Assembly (NCBI RefSeq): GCF_000517425.1
Contig: NZ_CP006569.1
Span: 496,001-560,000, forward strand
Source of the DNA: Sodalis praecaptivus
GTDB lineage: Bacteria > Pseudomonadota > Gammaproteobacteria > Enterobacterales > Enterobacteriaceae
Length of the DNA: 64,000 bases
Direction: 5' to 3'
Shown here: positions 23,440-32,151 of the stretch, one piece after another
Layout: the number at the start of each line of letters is the position of its first letter
How positions within the stretch are numbered: position 1 is the stretch's first letter
Position numbers and translations under genes: made by a program
Notes under the pieces: model-generated
Seen by the model: only the letters and a program-made list of their open reading frames with translations
What the model was told of the DNA's origin: nothing
Databases searched by the model: none

Positions 23440-24204
23440 TTAGTGAATGACCTGTGAGAGAAAAGCGCGGGTCCGCGCCGATTTCGGCTGGGCGAAAAAC
23501 GCTTCCGGCGGTGCCTGTTCAACAATTTCGCCGCGATCCATGAAGATCACCCGATCGGCCACGGTGCGGGCAAAGCCCATTTCATGGGTCACGCACAACA
23601 TGGTCATTCCGTCTTCAGCCAGTCCTATCATGGTATCCAGCACCTCTTTCACCATTTCAGGATCCAGCGCCGAGGTCGGTTCATCAAATAACATGATTTT
23701 CGGCTTCATGCACAGCGAACGAGCGATAGCGACCCGTTGCTGCTGTCCGCCCGACAATTGTCCGGGGAATTTTTGCGCATGTTCGGCAATGCGCACCCGC
23801 TCCAAATAGTGCATCGCCAGCGCCTCGGCCTCTTTCTTGGGCATCTTGCGCACCCAGGTGGGCGCCAGAATGCAATTTTGCAGGACGGTCAGGTGCGGAA
23901 AGAGATTAAAGTGCTGAAATACCATGCCGACTTCGGTGCGCACGCGCTCGATATTGCGGAGATCGTCATTAAGCAGGGTACCGTCAACCACAATGTTGCC
24001 CTGTTGATGCTCCTCAAGATGGTTGATACAGCGTATCGTCGTGGACTTACCCGACCCGGAGGGGCCGCATAACACGATACGTTCGCCGGCTTTGACCTGC
24101 AGATTGATATCTTTCAAAACATGGAACTGTCCATACCATTTATTGACGTTTTCCATTGTAATCATCAGGTTGTCCGCAGGGGCGGCGTTATTATTCATGC
24201 TCAT
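23440..24204 (-). CDS. yhdZ: polar amino-acid ABC transporter ATPase YhdZ
   Basis: ATP-binding subunit of an amino-acid importer. Walker [10 protein letters not shown], signature [13 protein letters not shown], Walker [15 protein letters not shown] and the H-loop VTHEMGF are all present. The start at 24204 ([13 protein letters not shown]) has GAGG five bases upstream and gives 254 residues (E. coli 252); the longer open frame upstream overlaps yhdY and is rejected. Last gene of yhdWXYZ. Confidence 0.95.
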   Translation of the reverse strand: MSMNNNAAPADNLMITMENVNKWYGQFHVLKDINLQVKAGERIVLCGPSGSGKSTTIRCINHLEEHQQGNIVVDGTLLNDDLRNIERVRTEVGMVFQHFNLFPHLTVLQNCILAPTWVRKMPKKEAEALAMHYLERVRIAEHAQKFPGQLSGGQQQRVAIARSLCMKPKIMLFDEPTSALDPEMVKEVLDTMIGLAEDGMTMLCVTHEMGFARTVADRVIFMDRGEIVEQAPPEAFFAQPKSARTRAFLSQVIH

Positions 24205-24211
24205 AAAAACC

Positions 24212-25318
24212 TCAATGCTGGTGTCCGGTATGAAAACGCTTTTCCAGATGCTGGCTATAGCGGGACATGCTGAAACAGAAAATCCAATAAACCAGCGCGG
24301 CGAAGACATAACCTTCGGTGGACATGCCCAGCCAGGCGGGGTCCACCGTTGCCTGCTGCACGCTGCTAAACAGATCGAATAATCCGATAATGACCACCAG
24401 GCTGGTGTCTTTAAATAACGCGATGATGGTATTGACCAGTCCGGGGATGACCATCTTTAGCGCCTGCGGCAAAATAATGAGGCCCTGGGTTTTCCAGTAG
24501 CCGAGCGCCAGGGATTCCGCCGCCTCGGTTTGGCCCTTTGGCAGCGCCTGTAGCCCGCCGCGGACGACCTCTGCCACATAGGCGGATTGGAACATGATAA
24601 CGCCCACCAGCGCGCGCAGCAGTTTATCGATTTGGGTGCCTTCGGAGAGAAAAAGCGGCAGCATCACCGAGGACATAAACAGCACGGTGATAAGCGGTAC
24701 GCCGCGCCAAAATTCGATAAAGATGATCGCCAGCCATTTTACCACCGGCATAGACGAACGCCGGGCCAGCGCTAGAATTATCCCCAACGGCATCGCGCCG
24801 GCGATGCCCACCGCGGCGATAATCAAAGTCAAAGTGAGGCCGCCCCATAAGCGGGTTTCCACGCGGCTCAGGCCGAAAAAGCCGCCGTAAAGCATGATCC
24901 AGGTAAAGACGGGAATCGCTATCACCCAGCAGGTGATATAGCGGCCGCGGCGCGGCATACCGCGCCAAAACATCGGCAGCAGCGAGAGCAGGCACACAAT
25001 AAGGGTGGCATTGATGCGCCAACGCTCGTCCAGCGGATAAAGTCCATACATGAATTGGCCGAAACGCGCGTGGATAAATACCCAGCAGGCGCCTTCGCGA
25101 GTGCAATCAAGGCGCGAGGTCCCCAACCAATTGGCTTTGATGAACGCCCACTCCACCAGCGGCGGTAAGGCTATCCACAACAGCCAGAGACAGAACAGGG
25201 TCAGAAGGCTATTCGTGAAGTTGGAAAACAAATTGCGTTTGATCCAAGCCGTCGCCAGGACCAGCCGATTACGTGAGACCGACGCGATGGGTTCCTGCGG
25301 AGATAAAGTCATAGTCAT
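24212..25318 (-). CDS. yhdY: amino-acid ABC transporter permease YhdY
   Basis: 368 residues (E. coli 367). Integral membrane HisM/AapM-type permease with several hydrophobic helices, an unusual N-terminal extension with a soluble loop ([16 protein letters not shown]), and the EAA loop [23 protein letters not shown] that contacts the ATPase. It ends seven bases before yhdZ and starts nine bases after the yhdX stop. Confidence 0.94.
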   Translation of the reverse strand: MTMTLSPQEPIASVSRNRLVLATAWIKRNLFSNFTNSLLTLFCLWLLWIALPPLVEWAFIKANWLGTSRLDCTREGACWVFIHARFGQFMYGLYPLDERWRINATLIVCLLSLLPMFWRGMPRRGRYITCWVIAIPVFTWIMLYGGFFGLSRVETRLWGGLTLTLIIAAVGIAGAMPLGIILALARRSSMPVVKWLAIIFIEFWRGVPLITVLFMSSVMLPLFLSEGTQIDKLLRALVGVIMFQSAYVAEVVRGGLQALPKGQTEAAESLALGYWKTQGLIILPQALKMVIPGLVNTIIALFKDTSLVVIIGLFDLFSSVQQATVDPAWLGMSTEGYVFAALVYWIFCFSMSRYSQHLEKRFHTGHQH

Positions 25319-25327
25319 CGGGACCTC

Positions 25328-26506
25328 TCAACGTTCCACCAGCGCTTTGCGCTTGTTATAAATATTCATCAGCAACGAAATAGCCAGGCTGATGACCAGA
25401 TAAACCCCCATGGTAATGGCGATGGTTTCGATGGCCTGGCCGGTCTGATTGAGCACCGAGCCGGCGAACAACGACACCATATCGGGATAGCCGATAGCGG
25501 CCGCCAAAGATGAGTTCTTGACGATATTGAGATATTGACTGGTAAGGGGAGGAACGATCACTCGCATCGCCTGCGGCAGGATCACTTTGTTCAGCGTCAC
25601 CGGATTTGGCAACCCGAGCGAGCGCGCCGCTTCGTGCTGGCCGAACGGCACCGACTGAATACCGGAGCGGATCACCTCAGCAATAAACGCAGACGTGTAC
25701 ACCGACAGCGCCAGCGTCAGCGCCGCGAGCTCGGGAATAAGCGCCATACCGCCGCGGAAATTAAAGCCGCGCAGCTGCGGCACATCCCAGGCGATCGCGG
25801 GGCCGGCGATAAACTGCGCCAGCGCCGGCAGCGCTATCAGCAGCACGATTATCCACGGCCAGCTGCGGCGCAATTGGCCGGTTTTAAGCTGATGGCGGCG
25901 CTGGAGGCGAAACAGCGCCACGGAGGCAGCCACGGCTATCAGCAACGCGAGAAAGGTCGCCCAAGCGCCCGAGCCGGCGTCGGGAGCGGGTAAATACAGT
26001 CCGCGGTTACTAAGAAAGGCAAGGTCGAAAGCGTTTACCGCCTGACGCGGTCCGGGCAGGTTGCGCAATACGGCGAAATACCAGAAGAAGATTTGCAGCA
26101 GCGGCGGAATGTTGCGGAAAATCTCGATATACAGGGTGGAGAGTTTACGCAGCAGCCAGTTCTCGGACAGTCTCGACAGGCCGATGATAAAACCCAGTAT
26201 TGAGGCAAAAACAATACATAGCGCCGATACCAGCAGCGTATTGAGCAGACCGACGACAAAGACTCGCCCGTAGGTGTCGCCTTGTTCAAAATCGATGAGA
26301 TGCTGCACGATGCCAAAACCGGCGGCGTTATTAAGGAAGTCGAATCCGGAGGTGATACCGCGGTGGTTCAGGTTGGTCAGAGTGTTATGCACCAGATGGC
26401 CGACAAACGCCACCAGGATCACAACAGCCAGAATCTGGTAAATCCAGGCGCGAACCGCAGGGTTGGTCAGGGAAAAGTTTCCCGTTACGGTTGGGCGGTG
26501 TTGCAT
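25328..26506 (-). CDS. yhdX: amino-acid ABC transporter permease YhdX
   Basis: 392 residues (E. coli 393). AapQ-type partner permease: N-terminal membrane anchor, periplasmic insert, and the C-terminal permease domain with the EAA-type loop HEAARSLGLPNPVTLNKVILPQA. Pairs with YhdY to form the membrane channel. A hairpin between yhdW and yhdX probably lowers its expression relative to the binding protein. Confidence 0.94.
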   Translation of the reverse strand: MQHRPTVTGNFSLTNPAVRAWIYQILAVVILVAFVGHLVHNTLTNLNHRGITSGFDFLNNAAGFGIVQHLIDFEQGDTYGRVFVVGLLNTLLVSALCIVFASILGFIIGLSRLSENWLLRKLSTLYIEIFRNIPPLLQIFFWYFAVLRNLPGPRQAVNAFDLAFLSNRGLYLPAPDAGSGAWATFLALLIAVAASVALFRLQRRHQLKTGQLRRSWPWIIVLLIALPALAQFIAGPAIAWDVPQLRGFNFRGGMALIPELAALTLALSVYTSAFIAEVIRSGIQSVPFGQHEAARSLGLPNPVTLNKVILPQAMRVIVPPLTSQYLNIVKNSSLAAAIGYPDMVSLFAGSVLNQTGQAIETIAITMGVYLVISLAISLLMNIYNKRKALVER

Positions 26507-26531
26507 AGGTAAGCCTCAGCAGGAAAAATCG

Positions 26532-26559
26532 AAGAAAAAGCACCGGCGGCGCCGGTGCT
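26532..26559 (-). terminator. attenuating hairpin between yhdW and yhdX
   Basis: On the minus strand AGCACCGGC GCC GCCGGTGCT followed by TTTTC. A perfect 9-bp stem with a short T run, placed just after the binding-protein gene. This arrangement is common in ABC operons and gives more binding protein than permease. Confidence 0.75.
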
Positions 26560-26577
26560 CCTGAACTGTGGCAGCTA

Positions 26578-27603
26578 TTAACGTACCGGCGGGGCGTACT
26601 GAATGCCGCCGTGATTCCATAAAGCATTCAAACCGCGTTTGATTTTCAGATCGCTGCCCTGACCGACGTTGCGTTCAAACGATTCGCTGTAATTGCCGAC
26701 TTGTTTAATGATGTTATGCGCCCAGTCGTTGGACAGTTTCAGCTCTTCGCCGTAATGACCTTCTTTGCCGAGTAGATGGGCCATATCCGGGTTTTTCGGG
26801 TTGGCGGCCAGTTCGTCAACGTTTTTCGAGGTGATTTCCATTTCCTCAGCGTTAAGCATGGCGTACAGCGACCATTTCACAATAGTGAACCAATCGTCGT
26901 CGCCGCGGCGTACCACCGGCCCCAGCGGCTCTTTCGAGATCACTTCGGGTAATACCACCCAGTCATCAGGTTTGCTTAGCTTAATTCGCAGCGCGTATAG
27001 CCCTGACTGATCGGTTGCCAACGTATCGCAGCGGCCGGACTCCAGCGCTTTGGCGCTTTCGTCGGCGCGATCGAAGGTCACCGGCGTGTACTGCATTTTA
27101 TTGGCGCGGAAAAAGTCGGCCACGTTCAACTCGGTATCGGTGCCGGATTGCAAACAGACGGTAGCGCCATCCAGGTCTTTGGCGCTCTTTAAACCGGCTT
27201 TGTTATGCGTTAAGAAACCAATGCCGTCGTAATAGTTTACGCCGGCGAAGACAAAGCCCATGTTGCCGTCACGGGAAGAGGTCCAGGTGGTGTTGCGCGA
27301 CAGAATATCGACTTCACCTGATTGCAGCGCGGTAAAACGCTCTTTGGCGGTCAGCGGAGTGTATTTTACTTTCGTCGCATCGCCAAATACGGCCGCGGCA
27401 ACTGCCCGGCAAACATCCACATCCAGCCCGGTAAATTTCCCGCTGGCATCAGCATAAGAGAAACCCGGTAAACCATCGCTGATACCGCATTGGATAAAGC
27501 CTTTTTTCTTGACCGCGTCCAAAGTGGCCCCAGCGTGAGCCTGATTCGCTACCGCAAACAGGGCAGCGGCGGCAACCAGTGTGGAAATCATCATTTTTTT
27601 CAT
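26578..27603 (-). CDS. yhdW: periplasmic amino-acid-binding protein YhdW
   Basis: 341 residues from ATG 27603 (AGGAC just upstream), the E. coli length; 18 further upstream codons are discarded. Signal peptide MKKMMISTLVAAAALFAVA..AHA-GA, then an SBP_bac_3 fold (FIQCGISDGLPGFSYADASG, FTGLDVDVCRAVAAAVFGD, CLQSGTDTELN). Delivers amino acids to YhdXY. The AapJ family is broad for polar amino acids; the true ligand is unknown. First gene of the operon. Confidence 0.95.
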   Translation of the reverse strand: MKKMMISTLVAAAALFAVANQAHAGATLDAVKKKGFIQCGISDGLPGFSYADASGKFTGLDVDVCRAVAAAVFGDATKVKYTPLTAKERFTALQSGEVDILSRNTTWTSSRDGNMGFVFAGVNYYDGIGFLTHNKAGLKSAKDLDGATVCLQSGTDTELNVADFFRANKMQYTPVTFDRADESAKALESGRCDTLATDQSGLYALRIKLSKPDDWVVLPEVISKEPLGPVVRRGDDDWFTIVKWSLYAMLNAEEMEITSKNVDELAANPKNPDMAHLLGKEGHYGEELKLSNDWAHNIIKQVGNYSESFERNVGQGSDLKIKRGLNALWNHGGIQYAPPVR

Positions 27604-28243
27604 AATTCGTCCTGTGAGGCAGAATAAAGCAGTCGATTTTTTGATGTGCTCGGACACATCTTTCCTTAAGACGGCATAACGCCTGTAACCTCATAGCAAA
27701 GGTAATGCCAAAACGGCAGATAGCGGATTGCAGGGTTAAGTTACAACCCATTAACAGCCCATATAATGAGAATGGAGCCTGTTTTGCCCTATTTCGGGGC
27801 GTAGAGAGGACTTCAGAGCAGCATTTGCACCATAGAGATGCAGGCAGTTCCGCTATGTGGAATTGCCAAAGGGCCCGCTCGCCAGCACAACAGAAACGAG
27901 CCTGGGCGTGGCGGGCCGCGAAACGGGCGAAACGGCAGCACGCCGCGCCCAACAGGCGGCGGCGAGAAAAGCGTGCAGGGTCGTAGTATTATTCCCGCTG
28001 GTTATATCGTTTTTCTTCATAATAACGCTTGCGCCCCTGGCGGGAGTATGCGTTAATAGCGTTATCGGTTTGTGGTACAGACCTATTTATGTAAGCCATT
28101 TTAGTAAAGTTGTTCAGCAAAAAGCGATAGTCCACCATCACTTCTTCGACGAATTTCCTTCTTAATACGTGCCCATAAGTACATGCTGGCAAGCAGACCC
28201 TCTATCGCCGCAGGCGGTTTTTATCTTAATGAAGGAAGTACAA
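27604..28243. promoter_or_regulatory. yhdW upstream region and long cold-shock leader
   Basis: No gene is seen. The right half holds a cold-box-like element, TGTGGTACAGA at 28071-28081, matching the E. coli cspA cold box TGACGTACAGA at 9 of 11 bases. It lies about 170 bases ahead of the cold-shock ATG, close to the 159-base cspA leader. The ribosome site is AAGGAAG at 28232. A GTTATC at 28061 could be the -10 of a promoter starting at the cold box. Confidence 0.55.
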
Positions 28244-28456
28244 ATGTCTAATAAAGTAACTGGTTTAGTAAAATGGTTTGACGCAGGTAAAGGTTTTGGT
28301 TTTATCACTCCGGCTGACGGCAGCAAAGATGTGTTTGTTCACTTTTCCGCCATCCAGAGCAACGATTTCAAAACCCTGGACGAAGGCCAGCGCGTAGAAT
28401 TCACCATTGAGCAGGGTCAGAAAGGCCCGTCTGCTGCTAACGTGGTTGCCCTGTAA
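28244..28456 (+). CDS. CspA-family cold-shock protein (CspG/CspA-like)
   Basis: 70 residues; single-strand nucleic-acid chaperone that melts RNA structure. RNP1 KGFGFITP and RNP2 VFVHFSAI are intact. The start [19 protein letters not shown] and the middle [11 protein letters not shown] are closest to E. coli CspG/CspA rather than CspC/CspE. The ATG at 28244 has AAGGAAG seven bases upstream; the frame extends further but without a site. The long leader with a cold-box-like start suggests cold induction, and a strong terminator ends the gene. Confidence 0.95.
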   Translation: MSNKVTGLVKWFDAGKGFGFITPADGSKDVFVHFSAIQSNDFKTLDEGQRVEFTIEQGQKGPSAANVVAL

Positions 28457-28540
28457 GATACGCGTCAAAGGGATGTCGGCGGTGGCCAAGTCTACCGTCC
28501 CGGCAACGTCCGGATGATATGCCCTTGCAACGCAGAGAAA

Positions 28541-28567
28541 GCCCCGGCCTTGGCCGGGGTTTTTTTA
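28541..28567 (+). terminator. terminator of the cold-shock gene
   Basis: CCCCGGCC TT GGCCGGGG followed by seven T, 85 bp past the stop codon. Confidence 0.93.
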
Positions 28568-28763
28568 TTGCCGGTAGCGGCGCGCCACGGACCACCGAAG
28601 GTCGCTAGGCGCTTCTTCGCCGTACTTGGTATCTCGGCCGCCACCCGCTCCCGTCTTTTCCGCTTGTTTTAATGTGTTAGGTCAAAAGTGTTTGCCCTAA
28701 CTCTACGAACACGTTAATTAGTTTACTATTTGACGTCTAAAACAATAACGGGAGAACAGCGGG

Positions 28764-30398
28764 ATGAGGTTATTACCTTTTAGTTATGGCAGAAAAACGT
28801 TGCTGGCGCTCATGTTGGGCGCGTTCGGGGCATCCCCATTAATGGTAACGGCGGCAGTGGTGCCGGCCGGGACGCTGCTGGCGGCGGATCAGGACATCGT
28901 CCGCAATAACGGCAGTGAGCCCGCGTCTCTTGATCCGCATAAAGTGGAAAGCGACGTTGAATTTAATATTATCAGCGACTTTTTTGAAGGGCTGGTCAGC
29001 GTGGATAATGACGGGAAAATCCGTCCGCGTCTGGCCGAACGCTGGGACAATGATCACAATACCCGCTGGGTATTTCATTTGCGACCGGGGCTAACCTGGT
29101 CGAATGGCGATCCCATTACCGCGCAGGATGTGGTCTTCAGCTGGCGTCGGCTGGTTAACCCGGTCACGGCCTCGCCCTATGCAAGTTATTTGAGCAACAT
29201 GCAGGTGCTCAACGCGCAGGATATTGTAGACGGTAAGAAAAGCCCGGATGAATTGGGCATCAAAGCCCTCGATGCCGAGACGGTGGAAGTGACGCTGGTG
29301 AAACCTGTCTCCTATTTCCTGCAAATGCTGGCGCATCCCGCTCTGGTCCCCGTTGATAAGAGCGTTATCGATCAATTTGGCGATAAATGGACCCAGCCGG
29401 GCAATATTGTCAGCAGCGGCGCCTATAAACTCGACCAGTGGGTAGTGAATGAAAAAGTGGTCGGCATCAGAAATCACCGCTACTGGGATAACGCGCATAC
29501 GGTTATCAACAAAGTGACTTATCTGCCGGTGACCTCCGGCACCGCCGATGTTAACCGCTACCGCGCCGGCGAAATCGATATAACCTATACCATCCCCGAA
29601 ACGCTGTTTAAATCATTGAAAAAGGAGATTGGTCCCGAGGTCCATATTTCTCCGAAGCTGGCGGTGTACTATTACGAATTCAATACGCAAAAAGCGCCAT
29701 TCAACGACCCACGGGTGCGGCTGGCGCTCAATTTGGGCTTGGATAAAAGTATCATCGCTGAAAAGGTCCTAGGCCAAGGGCAGACGCCCGCTTGGACCCT
29801 CAGCCACTATGCCGCCGGCGGTTATAATTTGAAAATGCCGGACTACGCGGGCTGGAGCCAGGACAAACGTAATCAAAAAGCGAAAGCGCTGCTCAAAGAG
29901 GCGGGTTTCGATGCGCAGCATCCGCTGACGTTTTCCTTACTGTATAACACCTCGGAATCCCATCAGCGTATTGCCATTGCCGCCAGCTCAATGTGAAAGA
30001 AAAATTTGGGCGTCGTGGCAACGCTGCAAAATCAAGAATGGAAAACTATGCTCGATACCATGCATACCGGCAATTTCGACCTGGTGCGTTATGCCTGGAT
30101 AGCAGACTACGATGAGCCCTCGACTTTTCTGAATAATTTCTTGAGCAATAGCAGTGAAAATACCGCCAAATTCGTTAATGCCGATTATGACCAGGCGATT
30201 CATGCGGCATCCGCGGCCACGCCGGCGAACGCCGGCCGGTTTTATCAGCAGGCGGAAGCCATTTTGGCGCAACAGGTACCGGCGATCCCCGTCTATTACT
30301 ACGTTTCAAGTAAGCTGGTAAAACCGTGGATCGGTGGTTTTAATGAATCGGCCCTCGGCTATTACTACACCAAAGATTTGTACGTGAAAAAGCACTAA
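28764..30398 (+). pseudogene. oppA: oligopeptide-binding protein OppA, split by one in-frame TGA
   Basis: The frame reads through 545 codons (E. coli OppA 543 aa) except for TGA at 29994-29996, codon 411. The sequence IAIAASSM-stop-KKNLGV stands where E. coli has IAIAASSLWKKN, so TGG (Trp) became TGA by one base change. Upstream residues include a signal peptide and the SBP_bac_5 pattern (RNNGSEPASLDPHK, WTQPGNIVSSGAYKL, DVNRYRAGEID). Downstream the fold continues normally to VPVYYYVSSKLVKPW and the stop. Truncation removes the C-terminal quarter of domain III, so the product is probably inactive unless read through. No oppBCDF follows. The rest of the frame is undamaged, so the mutation is recent or a sequence error. 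Confidence 0.93.
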
Positions 30399-30493
30399 CG
30401 CGTTTGAGCGCTGCCTGCTTTCCTCTTGGGCGGCGCAAAAAAAACGTGAAGTTGCACTGTATTAGGCATCCAATGTCAAAAGTTCAGGATCCC

Positions 30494-30519
30494 GAGCAGT
30501 AATAATTGCTGCTCTTTTT
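30494..30519 (+). terminator. probable terminator after oppA
   Basis: GAGCAG...CTGCTC stem with a nine-base loop and five T, 96 bp after the oppA stop and just ahead of the next ribosome site. The stem is short, so the call is moderate. Confidence 0.5.
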
Positions 30520-30535
30520 ACCAGGAATCCATGCT

Positions 30536-31222
30536 ATGTCTTTGCTCGACTCGCCGCGTTTTTCCCCCGGCTTTGCGCTGGTGATAAGCCTGCTGACCTT
30601 TGTGCTGTGGTGCGTGATGCCGGTCGCGCCGCTCATTCATCTGGTGGAAGAGGGGCAACTGGTGGAGAACCTGACCCTGGTCGCTTATGCCATTACATTA
30701 TTGAGTCTGCTGGTATTACCGCTTGATGGCGTGCGCTGGTCTACCCGGCTGGCGATAGGGATAGCGCTGCTGGCGATGATGGCGCGCGAGGCGGATTTAC
30801 ATAAATACATCGACCACATGAGCATGCTCAAGCTGCGGTTTTGGACCGGCTCGTTGCCGGCGTTGGATAAGCTGTATGCGTTGTTGTCGCTGGCGCCGAT
30901 TGCGATTGCCTGCCTGTATTTGGTGATACGCTATTCCCGGCCGTTGCTGCGCGATATCGTGGCGCATAAAAGCTATGCGACGACCGTCGCTACCTTTGTG
31001 GCTTTGATATTTATTACCAATATCCTCGATCGCTCGCTGGGGGAATTTAAAGAAACCCTCGGTTGGCATGCGCCGCTGTGGCTGGTGGCGCTGCAAACAT
31101 CGCAAGAAGAGTTTCTGGAGCTGCTGTTGCCGGTGCTTGCATTGACCGCCGCGCTGCAATACCGCCGTCAGACCCGTGCCGAACGGGCGGCTTACGCTCT
31201 TGATGTGCCCTCAGGTATATAG
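30536..31222 (+). CDS. multi-pass inner-membrane protein, unrecognised
   Basis: 228 residues from ATG 30536 (AGGA nine bases upstream). About six membrane helices are visible: FALVISLLTFVLWCVMPVA, LTLVAYAITLLSLLVLPL, LAIGIALLAMMA, ALLSLAPIAIACLYLVI, ATTVATFVALIFITNIL and the C-terminal LELLLPVLALTAALQY. Several charged residues lie in or next to helices (READLHKYIDHMS, QTSQEEFLELL), which is unusual and could form a site. I do not recognise the family. It stands alone between the oppA pseudogene and the fimbrial operon, which points the other way. Confidence 0.8.
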   Translation: MSLLDSPRFSPGFALVISLLTFVLWCVMPVAPLIHLVEEGQLVENLTLVAYAITLLSLLVLPLDGVRWSTRLAIGIALLAMMAREADLHKYIDHMSMLKLRFWTGSLPALDKLYALLSLAPIAIACLYLVIRYSRPLLRDIVAHKSYATTVATFVALIFITNILDRSLGEFKETLGWHAPLWLVALQTSQEEFLELLLPVLALTAALQYRRQTRAERAAYALDVPSGI

Positions 31223-31314
31223 TCATCCCGGCAGTAGGCGCCATCGCCTTTTTCATGCTCAGGATGCCGGATAAGCGGGCGCCCGCGCGTTTAGGTCCGT
31301 CCGGCCTTGGTCCC

Positions 31315-32151
31315 CTAGCGAAAGGTCATTAATGCCGTCGCATTGACGCTGAATTTGCCGTATTGCGCCGCTCCCGCCGTACGCACGAGCCGTGCCCGGT
31401 AAACAAAGGTTGAGGAGGGGAGGGGCTTATCGTTATTGAACGTGACGGGTTGATGGTCGTCATTATCTATCTGGATGCCGATGTTGCTGAGCTGGGTCTG
31501 GAGTGTTTTGTCATCGAACAGCCGGCCGGCATAACGGAATTGAATCAACACATTGCGATAATCATCCGCGTTCGCGCAGGTGACGGGAATTTTGAAGTTT
31601 AACGCGGGCAGTGGCTCAGATAGGCTCGGCGTCATGACAATGCGGGGAAACGCGACCTGGATACGTTTGGCGGTGATACGACACAACGCCGTGGTGACGG
31701 TAATGTGAGGCGGCATCACCCTTAAGACAGGCTGAGAGGCGGCAAGAAGCGTAAGCGCCGGCAGGCTATAGCGCCCGCCCTGCAAATTGCCCGTTTTATA
31801 CAGGCGCAGGATAAGCGTATCGCCAGGAATCCAAGGCGTATTCTGCGTCAGGCAGCGATCGCCGGCCCGGTTGCAAAGACTCAGACCCAACCCCGCCACG
31901 GGCGTTTGGTAAATGCCGCGGCCGGCATCCCATAAGGCGCCCGGCGTAGTGAGAGAGAGCCGTGTCGTCGATAATTTCTCGGCGGCGCTGGCGGGCAGTA
32001 CCAGGGTTTTTAGCAGCGCCCCCTCCTGCTGCTGAGCCGCCTGATTTAGCGTGATGGCCGGCATCGGCAGCGTCAGTATCGCCGCCGTCGCCTGCAGCGG
32101 TGCTGCGGCGAGGACAATAAGCAGCGGTATGAGCCGAGTGATTATTGACAT
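31315..32151 (-). CDS. fimbrial tip adhesin / minor subunit
   Basis: 278 residues from ATG 32151, which overlaps the usher stop by ten bases, implying coupled translation. There is a Sec signal peptide (LIPLLIVLAAAPLQATAA). The C-terminal ~130 residues have the pilin pattern: TALCRITAKRIQVAFPRI with a first Cys, a second Cys in IPVTCAN, and a beta-strand ending KFSVNATALMTFR for donor-strand exchange. The N-terminal half with its own Cys pair (LCNRAGDRCLTQ) would be the receptor-binding lectin domain. Two-domain layout and position at the operon end indicate the tip adhesin; its target is unknown. Confidence 0.8.
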   Translation of the reverse strand: MSIITRLIPLLIVLAAAPLQATAAILTLPMPAITLNQAAQQQEGALLKTLVLPASAAEKLSTTRLSLTTPGALWDAGRGIYQTPVAGLGLSLCNRAGDRCLTQNTPWIPGDTLILRLYKTGNLQGGRYSLPALTLLAASQPVLRVMPPHITVTTALCRITAKRIQVAFPRIVMTPSLSEPLPALNFKIPVTCANADDYRNVLIQFRYAGRLFDDKTLQTQLSNIGIQIDNDDHQPVTFNNDKPLPSSTFVYRARLVRTAGAAQYGKFSVNATALMTFR

